This document shows positions 1-55,539 of a stretch of 64,000 bases of DNA, in pieces. Each line of letters opens with the position of its first letter. Position 1 is the stretch's first letter. This stretch comes from Colius striatus (taxonomy: Eukaryota > Chordata > Aves > Coliiformes > Coliidae). The notes under the pieces are model-generated. The model was not told where the DNA came from and ran no database searches. It worked only from the letters and a program-made list of their open reading frames with translations. The stretch covers positions 25,775,001-25,839,000 of the forward strand of contig NC_084766.1 in assembly GCF_028858725.1 (NCBI RefSeq). Reading direction: 5' to 3'. The position numbers and the translations under genes are program-made.

Positions 1-14811
<14,811 letters not shown>

Positions 14812-16327
14812 GAGCTGACTCCCCACAACCCACCCATCCCATCTCCTCAGCAGGACCAGCCCTCGCTCCCTCCTGCCTCCTCCCCGAGTGTGAACACCGT
14901 TAGTATGTGCTTGCAACACTGTGCTGCATCCAGTGTTCTGAGACCAAAGACTTTTGCGTCCGTTCTGGGAGCAGAAGAGGAAGAAACAGGAGGAAAGGAG
15001 CAAAGAGCAAGAGAGACTAAAGCCCCAAGAGTACTTTGGGAACGGTGAGCCACCCTTGAGAACGATGAAAATACTTCTTGCAAAGTAGAATCATGTTTAT
15101 TTTTTATCTGTATTTTTGATCCTTGTTGGGTTTTTGCTCCTCAGACACATATGGAGAAGTGTAAAAGCTCCTCCAGTTATTTTTTCAAGAGAGATCATGT
15201 TTTTAAAAAGTATTTTGCAGAGTTTTAAATTCTTTCTGTCCCTCCTGAACCTCAAATGGGCTCTGTTGTGGTTTTGTGAATTGGCTCCAATGTCCTTAAG
15301 GCCTCTTCTCACCCCTCTCTGGTCCTTTTTTTTTTGTTGCCCTGTTGAAGAAGTTAGTAACTATTACTTGTGTGTTGTTTGTGTCCTAAGAATGAGCGAG
15401 CTTCAAGGAAAACTCTGGTTTCGACCACCTTGGAGGGCCAAGGGATGAGTATTATGGCATTCTTAAGTTTCAGGGAAGGGGTGGTTACATTGGTATTTAA
15501 TGATCTCTCTGATTTTGGAAGATTTCCATGTAAGACAGGCAAAAGCCTTGTTACAGTTTTGTAAGCTCTAAAAACTTTGTGTACCTTGAAGGTGATGCTG
15601 GGGCAGGGGAAGGAGTTAATTAGCAAAGCTGCAGTCTGCTGAGAGCAGAGCTGGGTGTCATTTTCCACCACCAAGCGAGTGAGTGACTTTTCCTTGGTGT
15701 TCCCGCTGCCAGCACGGTGGGTGACAGCACAGCCCGGCCCCGTGTGCTACCGGAGCACATGTGCAGCCTTTGCTAAATAACACAACATCAGCCCCTGGTT
15801 CGCCTTCGGGCTCTAGTCTTAAACAGAAAAGATGCTGCTACAGTTATGCCCAAAGTACGTCCTCCACAGCTCTGCCAGTGCAAGGGTGGGCTCTGCTGAG
15901 GGGTCGGGACCATCCTCTCCAAGAGCTGACAAGACTTTCTGGACGCGAGTGTATTGCACTTCAGGGATTAGAAGAGGTTCATTTCCAGGCTGTTCCCAGC
16001 CACATTCCTTCCTTTGAGTGCATTTAGTGCATTTCCTTCTCTCTTGCCCCTTCTAACTGCCGTGGAGGCAGAGCAGAGGGCCTCCCGCCCAGCTGCCGCT
16101 CGTGCAGGGCACCCTGCGTTGGGCAGCAGGAGCCAGTTCCTCCACCCCTAAACCCTGAACACAGGCGGGTGCAAGCGAGAGGCACCTCGTGGGAGTTGTG
16201 CATCACACATTCCCCAATCCCACAGGCAGAGTCTAAGTCCTCAAATGAAACCAAAAAAAAGTAATTTCCCTGCCTTCCAGTGCTGTCAAACACAATGTGA
16301 ACGTTGCCCTCGGTATCTGGAGTGGTT

Positions 16328-16333
16328 AATAAA
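16328..16333 (+). terminator. CNNM2: Possible proximal CNNM2 poly(A) signal
   Basis: Canonical AATAAA about 1.5 kb after the CNNM2 stop, followed within 40 bp by a T/G-containing run (TTGCGGTTCCTCTGTTTCC). It could give a shorter 3' UTR isoform. Use cannot be judged from sequence alone. Confidence 0.35.
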
Positions 16334-19300
16334 TCAGGCGTTGCGGTTCCTCTGTTTCCAGATCCTTCCATGGCCCCTGGCTACATAGCATTTCCCTTTC
16401 TTTCCAGATAATCTCTGATCCTCAGAGAAGCCCCCAGCCCCAAATGCAACTCCCAGAGCTCTCTGTGCCTGCAGGCCTGCCCTGTCTCTCCTGCTGGCAG
16501 GCTGGGGAAGGCGCTTGCCACAAGTTCCCACAGCCCATCGGTGCCAAGCGTGGCTGGAAAGGTGCAATATTTTGCTGCAGAATTTCCCCGCAGGAAACTG
16601 GAGTGTGTGGTGTCAGAGGTGGCTGTGGCTGCATGCCCATCCTCCTGTCTATCTTGGCTTCAGCAAGCAGCCCTCATTTTTGCTGTTGTCTCTGATGGGA
16701 AAGGTGCCCCCCTGCCCTTTCCTGGAGCCACCCTTGAGGATGCAGTCACCAGGAGGGGCCATAGAAATTGCACAGTATCTCACCCAGTGAGGAGGAGACG
16801 GGGCCCCCAAAGCCGCCTTCTCACATTTAGCTTTTGTTTAACGTTCTTGAGCCCCTTCTAAAAGTGTTTCCTTCATCTCCATCCTCTCTCTGATGCTCAC
16901 CAGCCCCTCAGTGCTGAGAGCACCGGACTCAGCTCCTTCGCAGAGAGCTGCTGAGGTTGCACCTTTCTCACAAAGCAACATGTTGAGACGTTAACAGCGT
17001 TTGGCCCCAGCGAGGGACTCTCCTCGCCAGGTTTCCTCTGGCATTGCTGAATGTAAAGGTTTGTCAGAAGTGTTTGACACGGTGGTGAACTGGAGATGCA
17101 GTATCTGTTTGGTCAAACCTGCCAAAGGAGGGGAGGCTCAAGCCAAGGCAGCTCGCTCTCTGGAACGAGGCTGCTGGCTGGATCTGACTTCTGCTTTTAT
17201 GGCAGGTTATGGATGTGTTTCAGTGTCTGTTTCCCTTAAAAAAAAAAGGCAAGGAAGCCAATTTTTCCAACCAAAGCCATGTGATCCCAAAGCAAATACC
17301 TCCTGCTTCTGCTCGTGCTGCACTGCTCCACAGTTTGCAGGCCATTTTTTTGCATGACTGTTTTTCATCATTTGTACAGATCCAATAATGGAAAGTGAAA
17401 TAATTTCCATTAAAATAGTTGATTATAGATGTGTTTCATATGGAAAATATGTACCTGACCCAGAGGGGTTAGGAGCTGCTACTGCTAATTAGCTTGAAGA
17501 ACAATGCGTGGTCCTCTCCTGGAGGGCAACAAATCCAGTCTCCCTGTTCTCAGGGTATTTAGTTTTACTGTTTAACAAGTGCAAGGTGTTCCCAGCCCTC
17601 CCGGGGGGACCCGTCGCGAGCAGAGGAGACCGGTGCCCAGCTCAGGGTCACTCTGAGCCTCCGGATGGCATTTGCCAGCCCCAGGGCTCGGCTCTCCCCA
17701 CTGCAGTGGAGGTGCCGCGGCATCCCTGTCTGTGTCCCTGCCTCACTGCGGGCACCTGCTGGGGGCTTTGGGAATCGTTGGGCTTGACCTCAGACTTCGG
17801 CAAGGCTTTGACTCACAGAAAGGATACTGCATCTTCCTCTGTCAGCTGCTCCTACCGCCTTTGTGCCCCTGGCCTGCCTGCCGGGCCGTGGGGAGGCTGG
17901 CAGGGCATCCAGCCGTGGTTTCTACTGTCAATACAATTTTGCACAAGAGTTCTTTGAAGTGAGGTTTTCAACACTAATATCTTAAATGCACAACTGTGAA
18001 TTATAACTTTTACACTCCCGAATTTCCTTTCGATGAAATGAACCCGAATCTGTTGTAACTATGATCTTAACTCTTTTTTTTTTAGTTCTGTGTATTGCCA
18101 AACCCTTGTAAAGAGTGAAGGAATGTTCTTGCTGTCCAATGAGAATCGTTCTCCAAACGAGACTGACTCTGGTGACATGGAGATCATGGGAAGCACGCTG
18201 CTTCTGAGTGGAGAGGGGCTCAGAGTGGGCTTAACCAACATCAGCCTCTCCGTAGAGCCCAAGCTCAGACCCTCCAGAGTTTACAAAGCCCTTGTTGTTT
18301 TATTCCCAGCTTGTCCACTCCCTGAAATCCCTGCGCAGCCAATGGCTGCTGCTCCAGAGGAGCTCGGGACAAGGTGTCCTGCTGAGGGACGAGGGATGCT
18401 GGCAGAGTGTGCAGGGAGCAGGGCCCCCAGCCCAGTGGGGCAGGATGAGGTGCTTTCCCCAGCAGAGAGAGCTCCCCAAGGCAGATCCTTCCACCCCCTT
18501 CTGCTGCTGCTCCCAGCCTGTAGTCATGTATAGTTCCCTCTCAGCCCCGTTTTGCCCCTACATGCACTCCTGCTCCAGGCTGAGTGGGGCAGCTGGGGCT
18601 GGAGGTGGCTGCTCAAGGCTCAGCCACTCATTCATGTTGTGCTCACTCGTTCCTCCTCTCTTCTTCTGGACTTACTCCCATTTTCCCCACCACAGGGTTA
18701 CATTTTTCTTTTGTTCTTTTTTGTCTTTAAGTGCCTTTTTGTGTGGGTGGAGCTGGCAAGAGGAGAGTCTCAGGATATGGCCCTTTGCACTCACTTCAGG
18801 CCTAAAGAAGGCTCAGGGGAAGCAGGACGAGGTGCTTGTGATGGCTCACGGACATCATCCGTTGCTGCTTCTCAGCTGTCAGGGCCCGACTAGGATGAGG
18901 GTGAAATGTTTTTGGCCCCGGTGGTGTCAGGCTCCAAATCAACTCAAAGAAAACCAAAGAGGCAGCTTTGTGCGAGGGGCTGCTTGGGCAGCTGCGGTGC
19001 TTCCTGTGATCTCTGCAGAGCTCAGCCGAGGGCCGTGGGGCTGTGGGATGGCAAAGGGCAGCGCTGCCTCCTCAGCGCCTCCCGTGCGAGTGTCCCTCGG
19101 GATGGGGAACACAGCCACCGTGTTCTCTGGGACCCCTGGGAACACGCATCTCCCTTGTGCTGAAACACACCATCGACACAAGTCATTCCCACACGGGAGA
19201 TGTACCATCTTTTATATGATATCTAATACACACCTCTGTGGTTTTGAAACTAGTACCCGTGTACCAGTTGTCAAGTTATACAGTGTCTGGATTACCAGGA

Positions 19301-21534
19301 GAAAACTGGGGCTGTGGGGCGGGGAAGGGTGCTGCAGAGTACCTCTTGTGATGCTCACTGGAGGTTCTGTCCCAGAGGCTGTGTTCATACTCTGTGCTGT
19401 GTGCCTGAAGCAGGAAAGCAGGAGGCTGGAGTGGTGCAGCCCCTGGCTCGCTGCCTGCCCCACCACCAGGCTCTGCTCGGCCTCTAAACACACCCAAAGA
19501 AGTACCTGCTCCTTGGATACTGAGGGTTGGTTTGGTCCAACAGGGAAATGATGATCTTAACTAGTGAGATGGAAAGTCAGGCACCTTTTTTGTGTCATGG
19601 AGGAGAGGGCAGCTGTCATGCTGACTTGCCCAGCAGAGAGGACAAGCTCTGTGCTGCAGGCTGGGCTGGGAAGCCACCCTCATCCCTGCTCTGTTGTCTG
19701 TTACCAGTTGCAGATCTCTGGTTGGTGTAATCTCTGTGGTGGTCCTGGCCTCGTGCCCTGCAGCCTGGTGTCACACTGGCTGCTGTTCCTCCTGGTTAGT
19801 CCGAGGGGGCCATGTCCAGGCGTGGGCCCACGGCACACGGTACGGTTGAGCTTTTTGGTCTGGTACATATTTGCTGTTCTGTAAAAGCTGGATGCTGAAG
19901 CTGGGAAGACCAAAGCAAGTCTGGGATGCCAGGTTATCCCAGCACTCTTCCCTGAGCCGCAGGGATGGGAAAGGAGGGCCAGCAGTTGCCCCAGCCCATG
20001 GCATGGTACAGATGGCAGGGGCAGGAGTCTCACACAGCTGTAGCGCTGAACTCAGTCCAAGTCACTTCTTGTTCTCACTATCCCGAGGTCGGGCCTTTTA
20101 GTGGTTCTGCACCTTGGAAATACGGTACTCAAAGCTGCTGGCCTCATGTTTCTGCTTTCTCCTGAGGTTTCTCCCTCGGGCCCTGTTTTCTCTGCCCTGG
20201 GATGGTGCAGAGGATGGTGCCCTGGCTGCTGTCACCCCTTCAGTGCAGGTTTCTGACTAACAAAGTGCTTGATGTTTAATCCTCCCTGCAGCAGGAGAGG
20301 TTTGGCTTGTCACAGAGCTGGGCTGGAGGTTTGTCATCTGTCATGAGCCAAACAAGTGCCTGAAACATGCAAAGGCTGCAGATGACTCCAGTGTTCCTGA
20401 GGTGGGTTTGATGTCTCTGTTGTCTCCTGCAAGCAGTTGGCTGGTGGCAGGGTTTGTTGGGCAGGAAGGGTTTGTCCCAGCATTTAGTGCTTGGCAGAGC
20501 AGTCTAGCATCCCACCTCAGCTGTTTAGAGACTTCAGAGCTTTATAAAAGGTGGGGGTTTTTTTTGTCTTCTGGGCATCACTGTTGTACCAAATCCTTCC
20601 AAATTCTAGCCAGAAGCTTGTAGGTGTCAGCTGTGTAGCCTGGATCACAGGCCTTGAGTTGGAAGTGCCAATTTTGAATGGATGCCTTCTGGATTTACCC
20701 AAAGATCGAGGTGGGGGTGTGGAGGGGACTCCTGCTGAGCTCCTGTGTTCGTAGAGGTGACAGACTGCTCAGGCCCAGATGAGCTCTAGCATCATCCCTG
20801 CTTTGAAGTCTGAGGTCCCAGTAGACTGGGCCGGGCTGGGCTTGTTTGGCTGGTGGGTTTTTACCCAGGTACGTGCTCTGTCCTCCGGCTCGCCGCTGCC
20901 CTGGGCCCAGTGCCGGCGCTTTCTGCGGCTGCTGCTCTGGCGTCGGCCACGGACGCTCCTCTGCTCGTCCCACTGGGCTTTGGGTGGATGGTCAGGAGGG
21001 TGAGAGAAGGAGGGGCAGCAGTTCCTCACACTGCAGGTGGGGGATGCCGCTCAAAGGACTCTGCCTTCCTCCCAAACCGCGTGGAATCCCGCCAGGAGCC
21101 CAGCACCACTGCTCCAGTCCCGTTTGAGCTGTGTTTTCCAAAGCACAAGGGGGGTTCAGGGCCAGGCCCTGCTGAGGATCCTCAGAGCTCTCAGCATGCG
21201 CTTTCCCCAGCGCACACAGCTGCAGAGCCAACCTCCACACCCGACCCATGGGGCAGTTTGGCGCCCGGATGCCAAACACATTGAATCTGAAAACCCCAAA
21301 TACTTGAGCAGCGTCCCGGGAAGCCGCGAGCAGCCGGCGCTCTGCAGCTGAGCTCCCACACCAATGCTTTGGGGTCCTCCCCGGCTGCCCCCGCCTCGGC
21401 AGCCCCGCCACTCCCTGCACCCAGACGGCCCTTCCCCAGGTCTCACTCGCCATCCTACGTGGTCTTTGCGAACTGTATCATATTGTACATGGGTTTCCAG
21501 AGTTGTAGTGTTCTGACTACAGTATTTCCATGTG

Positions 21535-21542
21535 TGTACATA
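21535..21542 (+). promoter_or_regulatory. Pumilio-type motif in CNNM2 3' UTR
   Basis: TGTACATA matches the UGUANAUA consensus bound by PUM1/PUM2. It lies in the distal inferred 3' UTR, about 560 bp before the poly(A) signal. An 8-mer of this kind can occur by chance. Confidence 0.3.
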
Positions 21543-22104
21543 CCCCTGGACAAGCACAGCTGCAATCCTGAATGGAGTGTATACGTTTCATAGACTGATT
21601 GTCATACGAATGAGTTTTATAATTATTCCGATTTTGTTGTAGATTTCCAATCTTTCCTATTTATTTTGTACCAGATTTATTTGTATATTTTGTGATTTTG
21701 TTTAAAAGCATTTTGTTTATTTCTATTCTTTTTAGATAAATGATGATTTTTTTCCCCCCTGTTGAACATTCCAGTTTATGCATTTTCCCTCCTCCACGCT
21801 CCCCCCTCGTTTCCAAGGGATGGATTTTGGCACGCGGGTGGTGGGGGCTGGTGGCGGCGATCCCAGACCCAAATCTCTGCTATTGGCACATCAGCAGTCT
21901 TTAATCTCAGCCGTCGAGAGCCACGGAGAGGCCGGATCCTGTCTCCCTTAGAGCCAGGCCTTGCTCTTTGCTTTGGTGGGTCTGGCCAGTAAGGCCTGTG
22001 CTGGCGGTTGTTCTGGGCAGGAGCTGGGAACCTGGTGGCAACAGCAAGCAGTTGACTTTCTGTTTCTGAAGTTCCTTCAAGGGTGAGGGCCTTTTTCTTC
22101 CACT

Positions 22105-22110
22105 AATAAA
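22105..22110 (+). terminator. CNNM2: Distal CNNM2 poly(A) signal
   Basis: Canonical AATAAA at the end of the AT-rich segment. T/GT-rich sequence follows at 22141-22158 and a CTGT repeat at about 22174-22205, which could serve as downstream elements. I place the CNNM2 mRNA end near 22125-22135. Confidence 0.6.
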
Positions 22111-22130
22111 AAGCCCTTTATTTACAACCT

Positions 22131-24689
22131 GCTCTCCATCTATCACGTCTGTTTGTCCAGCAGCGCAGAGGCCGTCTGTCTGTCTGCCTGTCTGTCCGTC
22201 TGTCTGCCCGTGGCCCTGCGGGGCGGCCGTGCGGAGGGGGCTGCATCGCATGGGAGCCGCTGGTGGAGCGGGTCCCTCTGTCCCCTGCCTGTGCCCTGGC
22301 TGTCAGGGCTTCGGCAGCAGAGCCGGGGGGAGCTGTGGTTCCAGAGCTGTGTTTCTGAGTAGGAGAGGGAGGCTGTGCATAGTCCTCTGCCCAGGATCCC
22401 TCCCAGCTCCATGCTGGCGGAGAAATGGCCAAGCCTCTCCCGTGTGCCACACACAGCCCTCCTGGGCAGCTGTTTCTGTCCTTCCCTCAGCCCCTCCACC
22501 CAGCTGCTCTCCCTGCACTGGGCTTTCTTCCTAGCTCAGCTCTGAGCTGCGTGTCACTGAGGTGGGTAGCTGGGCAGCATCTGCTTGAGCCTCTGTCCTT
22601 TTCCCTGTGCTACACTAAGGCCCCATCCTCCTGGACCTTGCTCCCCATCATTGTACCAGCAGAAAAGGGCGAGGGGCAGATCCTGGGAGGATTCCTGCTC
22701 CCCTGTGTGTGCCTGGCCCAGCAGGTGCAGGATGGAAGTAGAATTGCTGTGACGAGACTTGCGGCCCGGCTCTGACAGCACTGGGAAGGAGGAGCAGGGC
22801 AGCAGAGTGTGAGGTGGGTGAAAGGGGCCACGTCACCACAGGGACACAGGACGGGCAGTGACTGCCTGGGTCTGCAGCCCAGCAAGCCCTGGGCTGTTCT
22901 GCAGGAGCTGAGCACCTCTGTGCAGGGCCAGGGTGGGCTGCTGCCTCTGCACCTGCACCCATCCCTTGGCAACGTATGCTGCAGGGGGCCAGGGCGTCAG
23001 GCACCAAGGCTGCTCAGGGACTGGCACAGGGTTTTGTGTCCTCAGTTGTGCTGAGACGTGCCCCAACGCTGGGTTTGTGCCCTCTCTGCTGAGAGGATGT
23101 GGCATAAATGAAGAGGGGCTGGGAGCATCTCTCATTACTTTGACCTGGTCAAAAGTACTTGCTGGCAGTGACCAACACAAAACGTCATTGGGGCTGTGGC
23201 TAAGGGCAGCGTGAGCCTCCAGCTCCTGTCCCTGGTAGTTTGGTGGGTGCAGCTACTGTGACCCCCCCCCATCCATCTCTGCAGAGCAGTGAGGGTGGGA
23301 AACTGATGAGGAAGAAATCTGGTCAGCAGGAACTCAGGGCAGGCACTAGGGACTGTTCCTGGGGCTCACCTTGCTGGAGCCTCACAGCAGCTGTGGCTCA
23401 TGCTGCCTTTTCGTTTGCAGACACAGGTACAGCCAGGCCACCAGCCTGTGAGGGGCATGTGGTGCAGGCTGCTGCCTGCCAGAGGCGTGGGCACATGCCC
23501 TGGGCAACCTGGGGCAGGAGGCTTCCCCCTGGCTCTTGCTCAGTGATTTCTTACTGCAGCACCATCGTGGAGCCAGTGCAGGATGGGCAGTGGCACGAGA
23601 CTGGGCAGCGAGCAGGGCCTGGGTGTCTGTCAGGCTCTGCCCGCTCCTTTCCCACCATCAAGTGAGGGTCAAATACTTTCCATTGCTCCAGCCTTAAAGA
23701 GTCTTCTCCCCATCTAGTCAGAAATAGCCCTGGGCTGGCAGTAAGCTATTTGTGGCCACCAGTGTGGCAGGAGGAATGCACGGAGCTCCCAGACCTCCCT
23801 TCCCGCAGCCACATGCCCTCCCCAGCTGCTGAGCTAAAGCTTAAAAAATCCTAGTGGCTATACTTGGAGAAATGAGGTTTAAACATAGCAAAGCCCAGCA
23901 TGGCCTTTAGTGCAAGGGCTCGGGAACAGCTCCCTCAAACTCTCCTGCAGCTGACCTCACTGTGAGGATGCCTTAGCTGCGCTCCAGAGCCCCAAAGGGG
24001 TCAGGGACCCAGTGCTGGGGCTTTCAGCAATCCTGAATTGTCAGCTATTGATTGTTGGACACTACCTGCAGCCACTTTGAGCTGCTTTTCTGTTTGGCAG
24101 TTTGGGCCCTGGGTACAGAACATCCTTCTGTGGTAGCTCTGATAGGGGGCGGGGGGGGCTCATCTACCCTGGTTTGGCCAATAGGAGGGGTCTGTTCAGA
24201 GGTGAGGGCACACAGCCCTGGGTGAGAGCAGCCAAGTGGCCTCCCATGGGATTCTCCTCTGCTCGGGCAGGTTGGCAGCTCCTGGGGAGCACGGGCCATG
24301 GGCATGGGTCATGCATGGTGTGGAGAGCCCTGTGGGAAGCAGCCCTGGGAAGGGGCAGTGTTGGAGGGAATAGCAGGGTGAGGGTGTTGCCCTTCCCACC
24401 ACAGAAAAACCCCTTTTCACTCTCTGAACCCAGGCTAAAAATGTTTGTCTCCCTGTGACTCCCACCTGAAGCAGATGGGGATAACCAAAGCCTCACAACC
24501 CCTGTTGTTTCCTGCCCACCTTCTCCATGGGGACCAGACAAGCCCCAGATCCTCAACAAGGCTTCACATATCCATTTCCCAGAGATGCCTTCCCTGTCCC
24601 TCAGCCACCCATCCCGCTGAGACACCTCCCAGACCGGTCCCAGCTCTCCCTGTCACCTCCAGCACGGTTCTCCACAAAGCACCAGGCAC
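22131..24689. other. Intergenic gap between convergent CNNM2 and NT5C2
   Basis: About 2.5 kb of GC-rich sequence lies between the two inferred mRNA ends. Open frames of 70-150 codons occur on both strands but overlap one another heavily and resemble no protein. There are homopolymer patches (a C-run near 23262-23271, a G-rich run near 24145-24160). I see no gene. Confidence 0.65.
22174..22210. repeat. Imperfect (CTGT)n microsatellite
   Basis: Tetranucleotide run of CTGT/CTGC/CCGT units just past the CNNM2 poly(A) signal. It is T/GT-rich on the CNNM2 strand, so it may double as a 3'-end-processing element. Confidence 0.7.
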
Positions 24690-24707
24690 TTCTTAGAAAC
24701 ATCATCA

Positions 24708-24713
24708 TTTATT
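24708..24713 (-). terminator. NT5C2: NT5C2 distal poly(A) signal
   Basis: TTTATT on the + strand reads AATAAA on the - strand, about 1.4 kb past the NT5C2 stop. With the second signal 70 bp upstream it forms a likely tandem pair. I place the mRNA end near 24690. Confidence 0.6.
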
Positions 24714-24777
24714 GACTTGAACAACTGCCACTACAGCAGCGTTTCCTCTCAGATGTTGGTGGTGTGGTTTTTGTTGT

Positions 24778-24783
24778 TTTATT
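24778..24783 (-). terminator. NT5C2: NT5C2 proximal poly(A) signal
   Basis: This is a second AATAAA on the - strand, 70 bp upstream of the distal one in transcript direction. Either or both may be used. Confidence 0.5.
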
Positions 24784-26119
24784 TTCTCCTAAGGTACTTG
24801 AAAATGGAAAAAAAAAAAGATTCAGTGAGTTTATGGTACTGAAACAACAGTCAAATTCATTAGAAGAGGGCCCTTGTAATCCCTTCCCAGCGAACGGCAC
24901 AGGCTGGAGGAAGGGAGGCTGCACCCATGAGACACAGGAAAGCGCCAGCCCCTGCCCTCCCTGGGATGGCTTTCAGGCATAAAGGCCACTTGCCCATCCC
25001 CGTGGGGCACTCCCAGTCCCCTGCATGGCTGCTTGCAGCCCTCACCCCCTGCCACCAGGCTCTGCCTGCCCAGGGGCAGGGTGGCAGCCGGCTGGACTGG
25101 AGCTCCCCAGCCGCCCCTGCAGGGATGGCCCCGGGACATGTGCTGTTTCCTCGCTTAGGGCAGACACCAGTGTCCTGCAGCACGCTGGAACAGGCCCTTT
25201 CACTCCAGATGGTGGCTGGGTTTGTCTTTGGGATGCTTCACTTTCTTAATGCTGAGCAGACAGAAAGGTCATTAACAGGTGGTAGGAAAACAAACTGACA
25301 TAATGCTAAAGCAGCAGCTTCCAACTCCTTGGTTAATATTTACTGCTGGAAGTACAGGAGTTGAGAACACAGTGTGCAGCTGGGCTGTGAGAAACATGGT
25401 GGAAATCAAGCACCACGTGCCCATGATGAAAGGAGCTCTGAAACACTGGGAGAGGAGAGCAAGAGTCTGCAAGCTGGAAGGTGTCTGCAAGCTGCAGCCG
25501 TGCAAGCTGCAATCCCACCGCCCTCCACCATGGGGGAATCGAACCGCTCTCACACAGAGAGACACTCACACCAAGCAGGGGAGGAACTGAGTGCAGGGAG
25601 CCACAGCAAGACCTTGGCTAACATGGGGAGGGGGCAGTTTAGAACCCAGAAACGGAAGGTTAAGGGCAGCAACCCAACAGGCAGGAGGGCTTGGATCACT
25701 GTGTGTCCTGTGGGGCCCAGCACATCCCTTCCTTCTCCACAGCCAATGTAACAAATGGCAAAAACCGTTCACAGGACACTGTTGAAATGAAAATCCAATG
25801 AAACACATCATGGGAAAGGGTGAAACATGCAGCATCCCTCAATGTAACGGGAGCAGCATGACAGCACAGGTGGGCAGTTGAATCTGAATGCACCACCCTA
25901 GCAGAATCCATCAGCTTTCTGAACCGTCTGCAGAACTGAAAACAAGGGTCTCCTCTTAATTAGTGTTAATTTGTTAAAAGTTTCCGGACGCTTTCAAAAT
26001 GTGCCTTTGCAAGAATCACACCCCCCAACCCATCACCCCAAGGGCCCCGACAAAGGAATCCGCTCCTGATCGCTGCTAGAGTCACGGTTCGTCTTCACAG
26101 ATGCTCTGCTTTTTCCTTC

Positions 26120-54405
<28,286 letters not shown>

Positions 54406-54619
54406 TCATGGTTATAAGCATTTTCAAAATAACCACGTTTTAGAAGAAACACATTCTGCCAGCTCTCAGCATCTGTGTCTCTCAGGTCAAAATCAGAAAA
54501 TCCACCTGAAAAGAGAGGCATGTTTCATTTTTTACTGTGAGTTCTCCTGAAGCAAAGCCATGACTTTGCAGGGTTACTCTAATTATTAGAGTGCTGTCTA
54601 AAGACATACACGCATGCAT

Positions 54620-54632
54620 GCACACACACACA
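54620..54632. repeat. Short (CA)n microsatellite
   Basis: Six or so CA units preceded by ATGC repeats (GCATGCATGCA). Confidence 0.8.
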
Positions 54633-55539
54633 CGGCCTTCCATGTGACCTGCAAAAATTCCTAAGAATAGAAGTGCAAAATCTCCTGAAGCAGAATTGGG
54701 AGCTCAAGTGAGAGGAAACTGGCAGCAGAGGATGGGATGCAATACAAATTGCTTGATTAAAACTAGTAATTACAAAAAGGTAAGAAGGAAAAGAAAATTA
54801 CATTTCTCTAAATAAACTTAGAGCATTTGATTCCTCTTTGGAACTATATCTGGAAACTCAAAACAAACCTAGGGATCCATTTCCAGACTTACACCAACAG
54901 CATTAAAAACACATAATAAAGCTCTTATAAACGGTAACTGAGATAAATTTTCATCCACAAGATTATGCTATCCCTATTGTGATTTTTAATTTATCTGTAA
55001 CTCCCTTGAAACTCCTTGGCAAAAATGCTATTTTTTAAATTCCATTTTCACTAGTAATCCTTATTGCAATGTGAATCTAAGCTGAGTATTTCCAGTCCCT
55101 TTTTGATGACAACACTTTAACACACCAAATTCAATTTAGTTCAAATAAATCACACGGTAGAGAAATAGGTCAGAGAATACAACAAAAGCTTTCATTGCAT
55201 CCTGTTCCAACAGCAACAGTAACTAAGCGGCTTTTACTTCCCCAGAACTCTAAACCGCATAGCAGACCTGTAATTCAACAGGACTTCTCTCCACTGTCTG
55301 TCTTATCTGAACTTCAAGAACGAGAGTCAGAACTCAGCTGCAGGATGTAAGCCGAGCTTCTCAATACCAATCTCGGGACAGAAATCCCAGAGTCTTGAGC
55401 TATGATGCCGAGACAAAATACTCCCGTATAAGAAAAGTCCCAGCACCTTCACCTGTACTCCGATTTCAGTATGTGAAAATTCTCCAAATATTTAATAAGT
55501 GTATTGCCCTCAGCAGAGTAATTACCCTCTTAAAGACTG

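Larger units (their letters stand above)
14812..22130 (+). other. CNNM2: CNNM2 3' untranslated region (inferred extent)
   Basis: About 7.3 kb follows the stop codon with no intron signal that restores a conserved frame. The first strong signal with a plausible downstream element is AATAAA at 22105-22110, so I infer a long 3' UTR. Possible earlier ends are AATAAA at 16328-16333 and ATTAAA at 17409-17414. The stretch is GC-rich, with an AT-rich segment near the end (about 21600-21760), a Pumilio-like TGTACATA at 21535-21542 and a CpG-dense patch at 20870-20960. The true mRNA end needs transcript data. Confidence 0.65.
24690..26119 (-). other. NT5C2: NT5C2 3' untranslated region
   Basis: About 1.4 kb lies between the NT5C2 stop (TAA, 26120-26122) and the tandem poly(A) signals. 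It contains a small imperfect tandem repeat with three copies of GCAAGCTG at 25465-25509 (+ strand). No coding feature is seen. Confidence 0.7.

Noticed and set aside
14812..25900. Many open frames of 70-153 codons on both strands in the GC-rich 3' UTR and intergenic region.
   Set aside because: They overlap each other in several frames, lack splice or start context, have Cys/Ser/Pro/Trp-rich composition typical of translated GC-rich non-coding DNA, and resemble no family.
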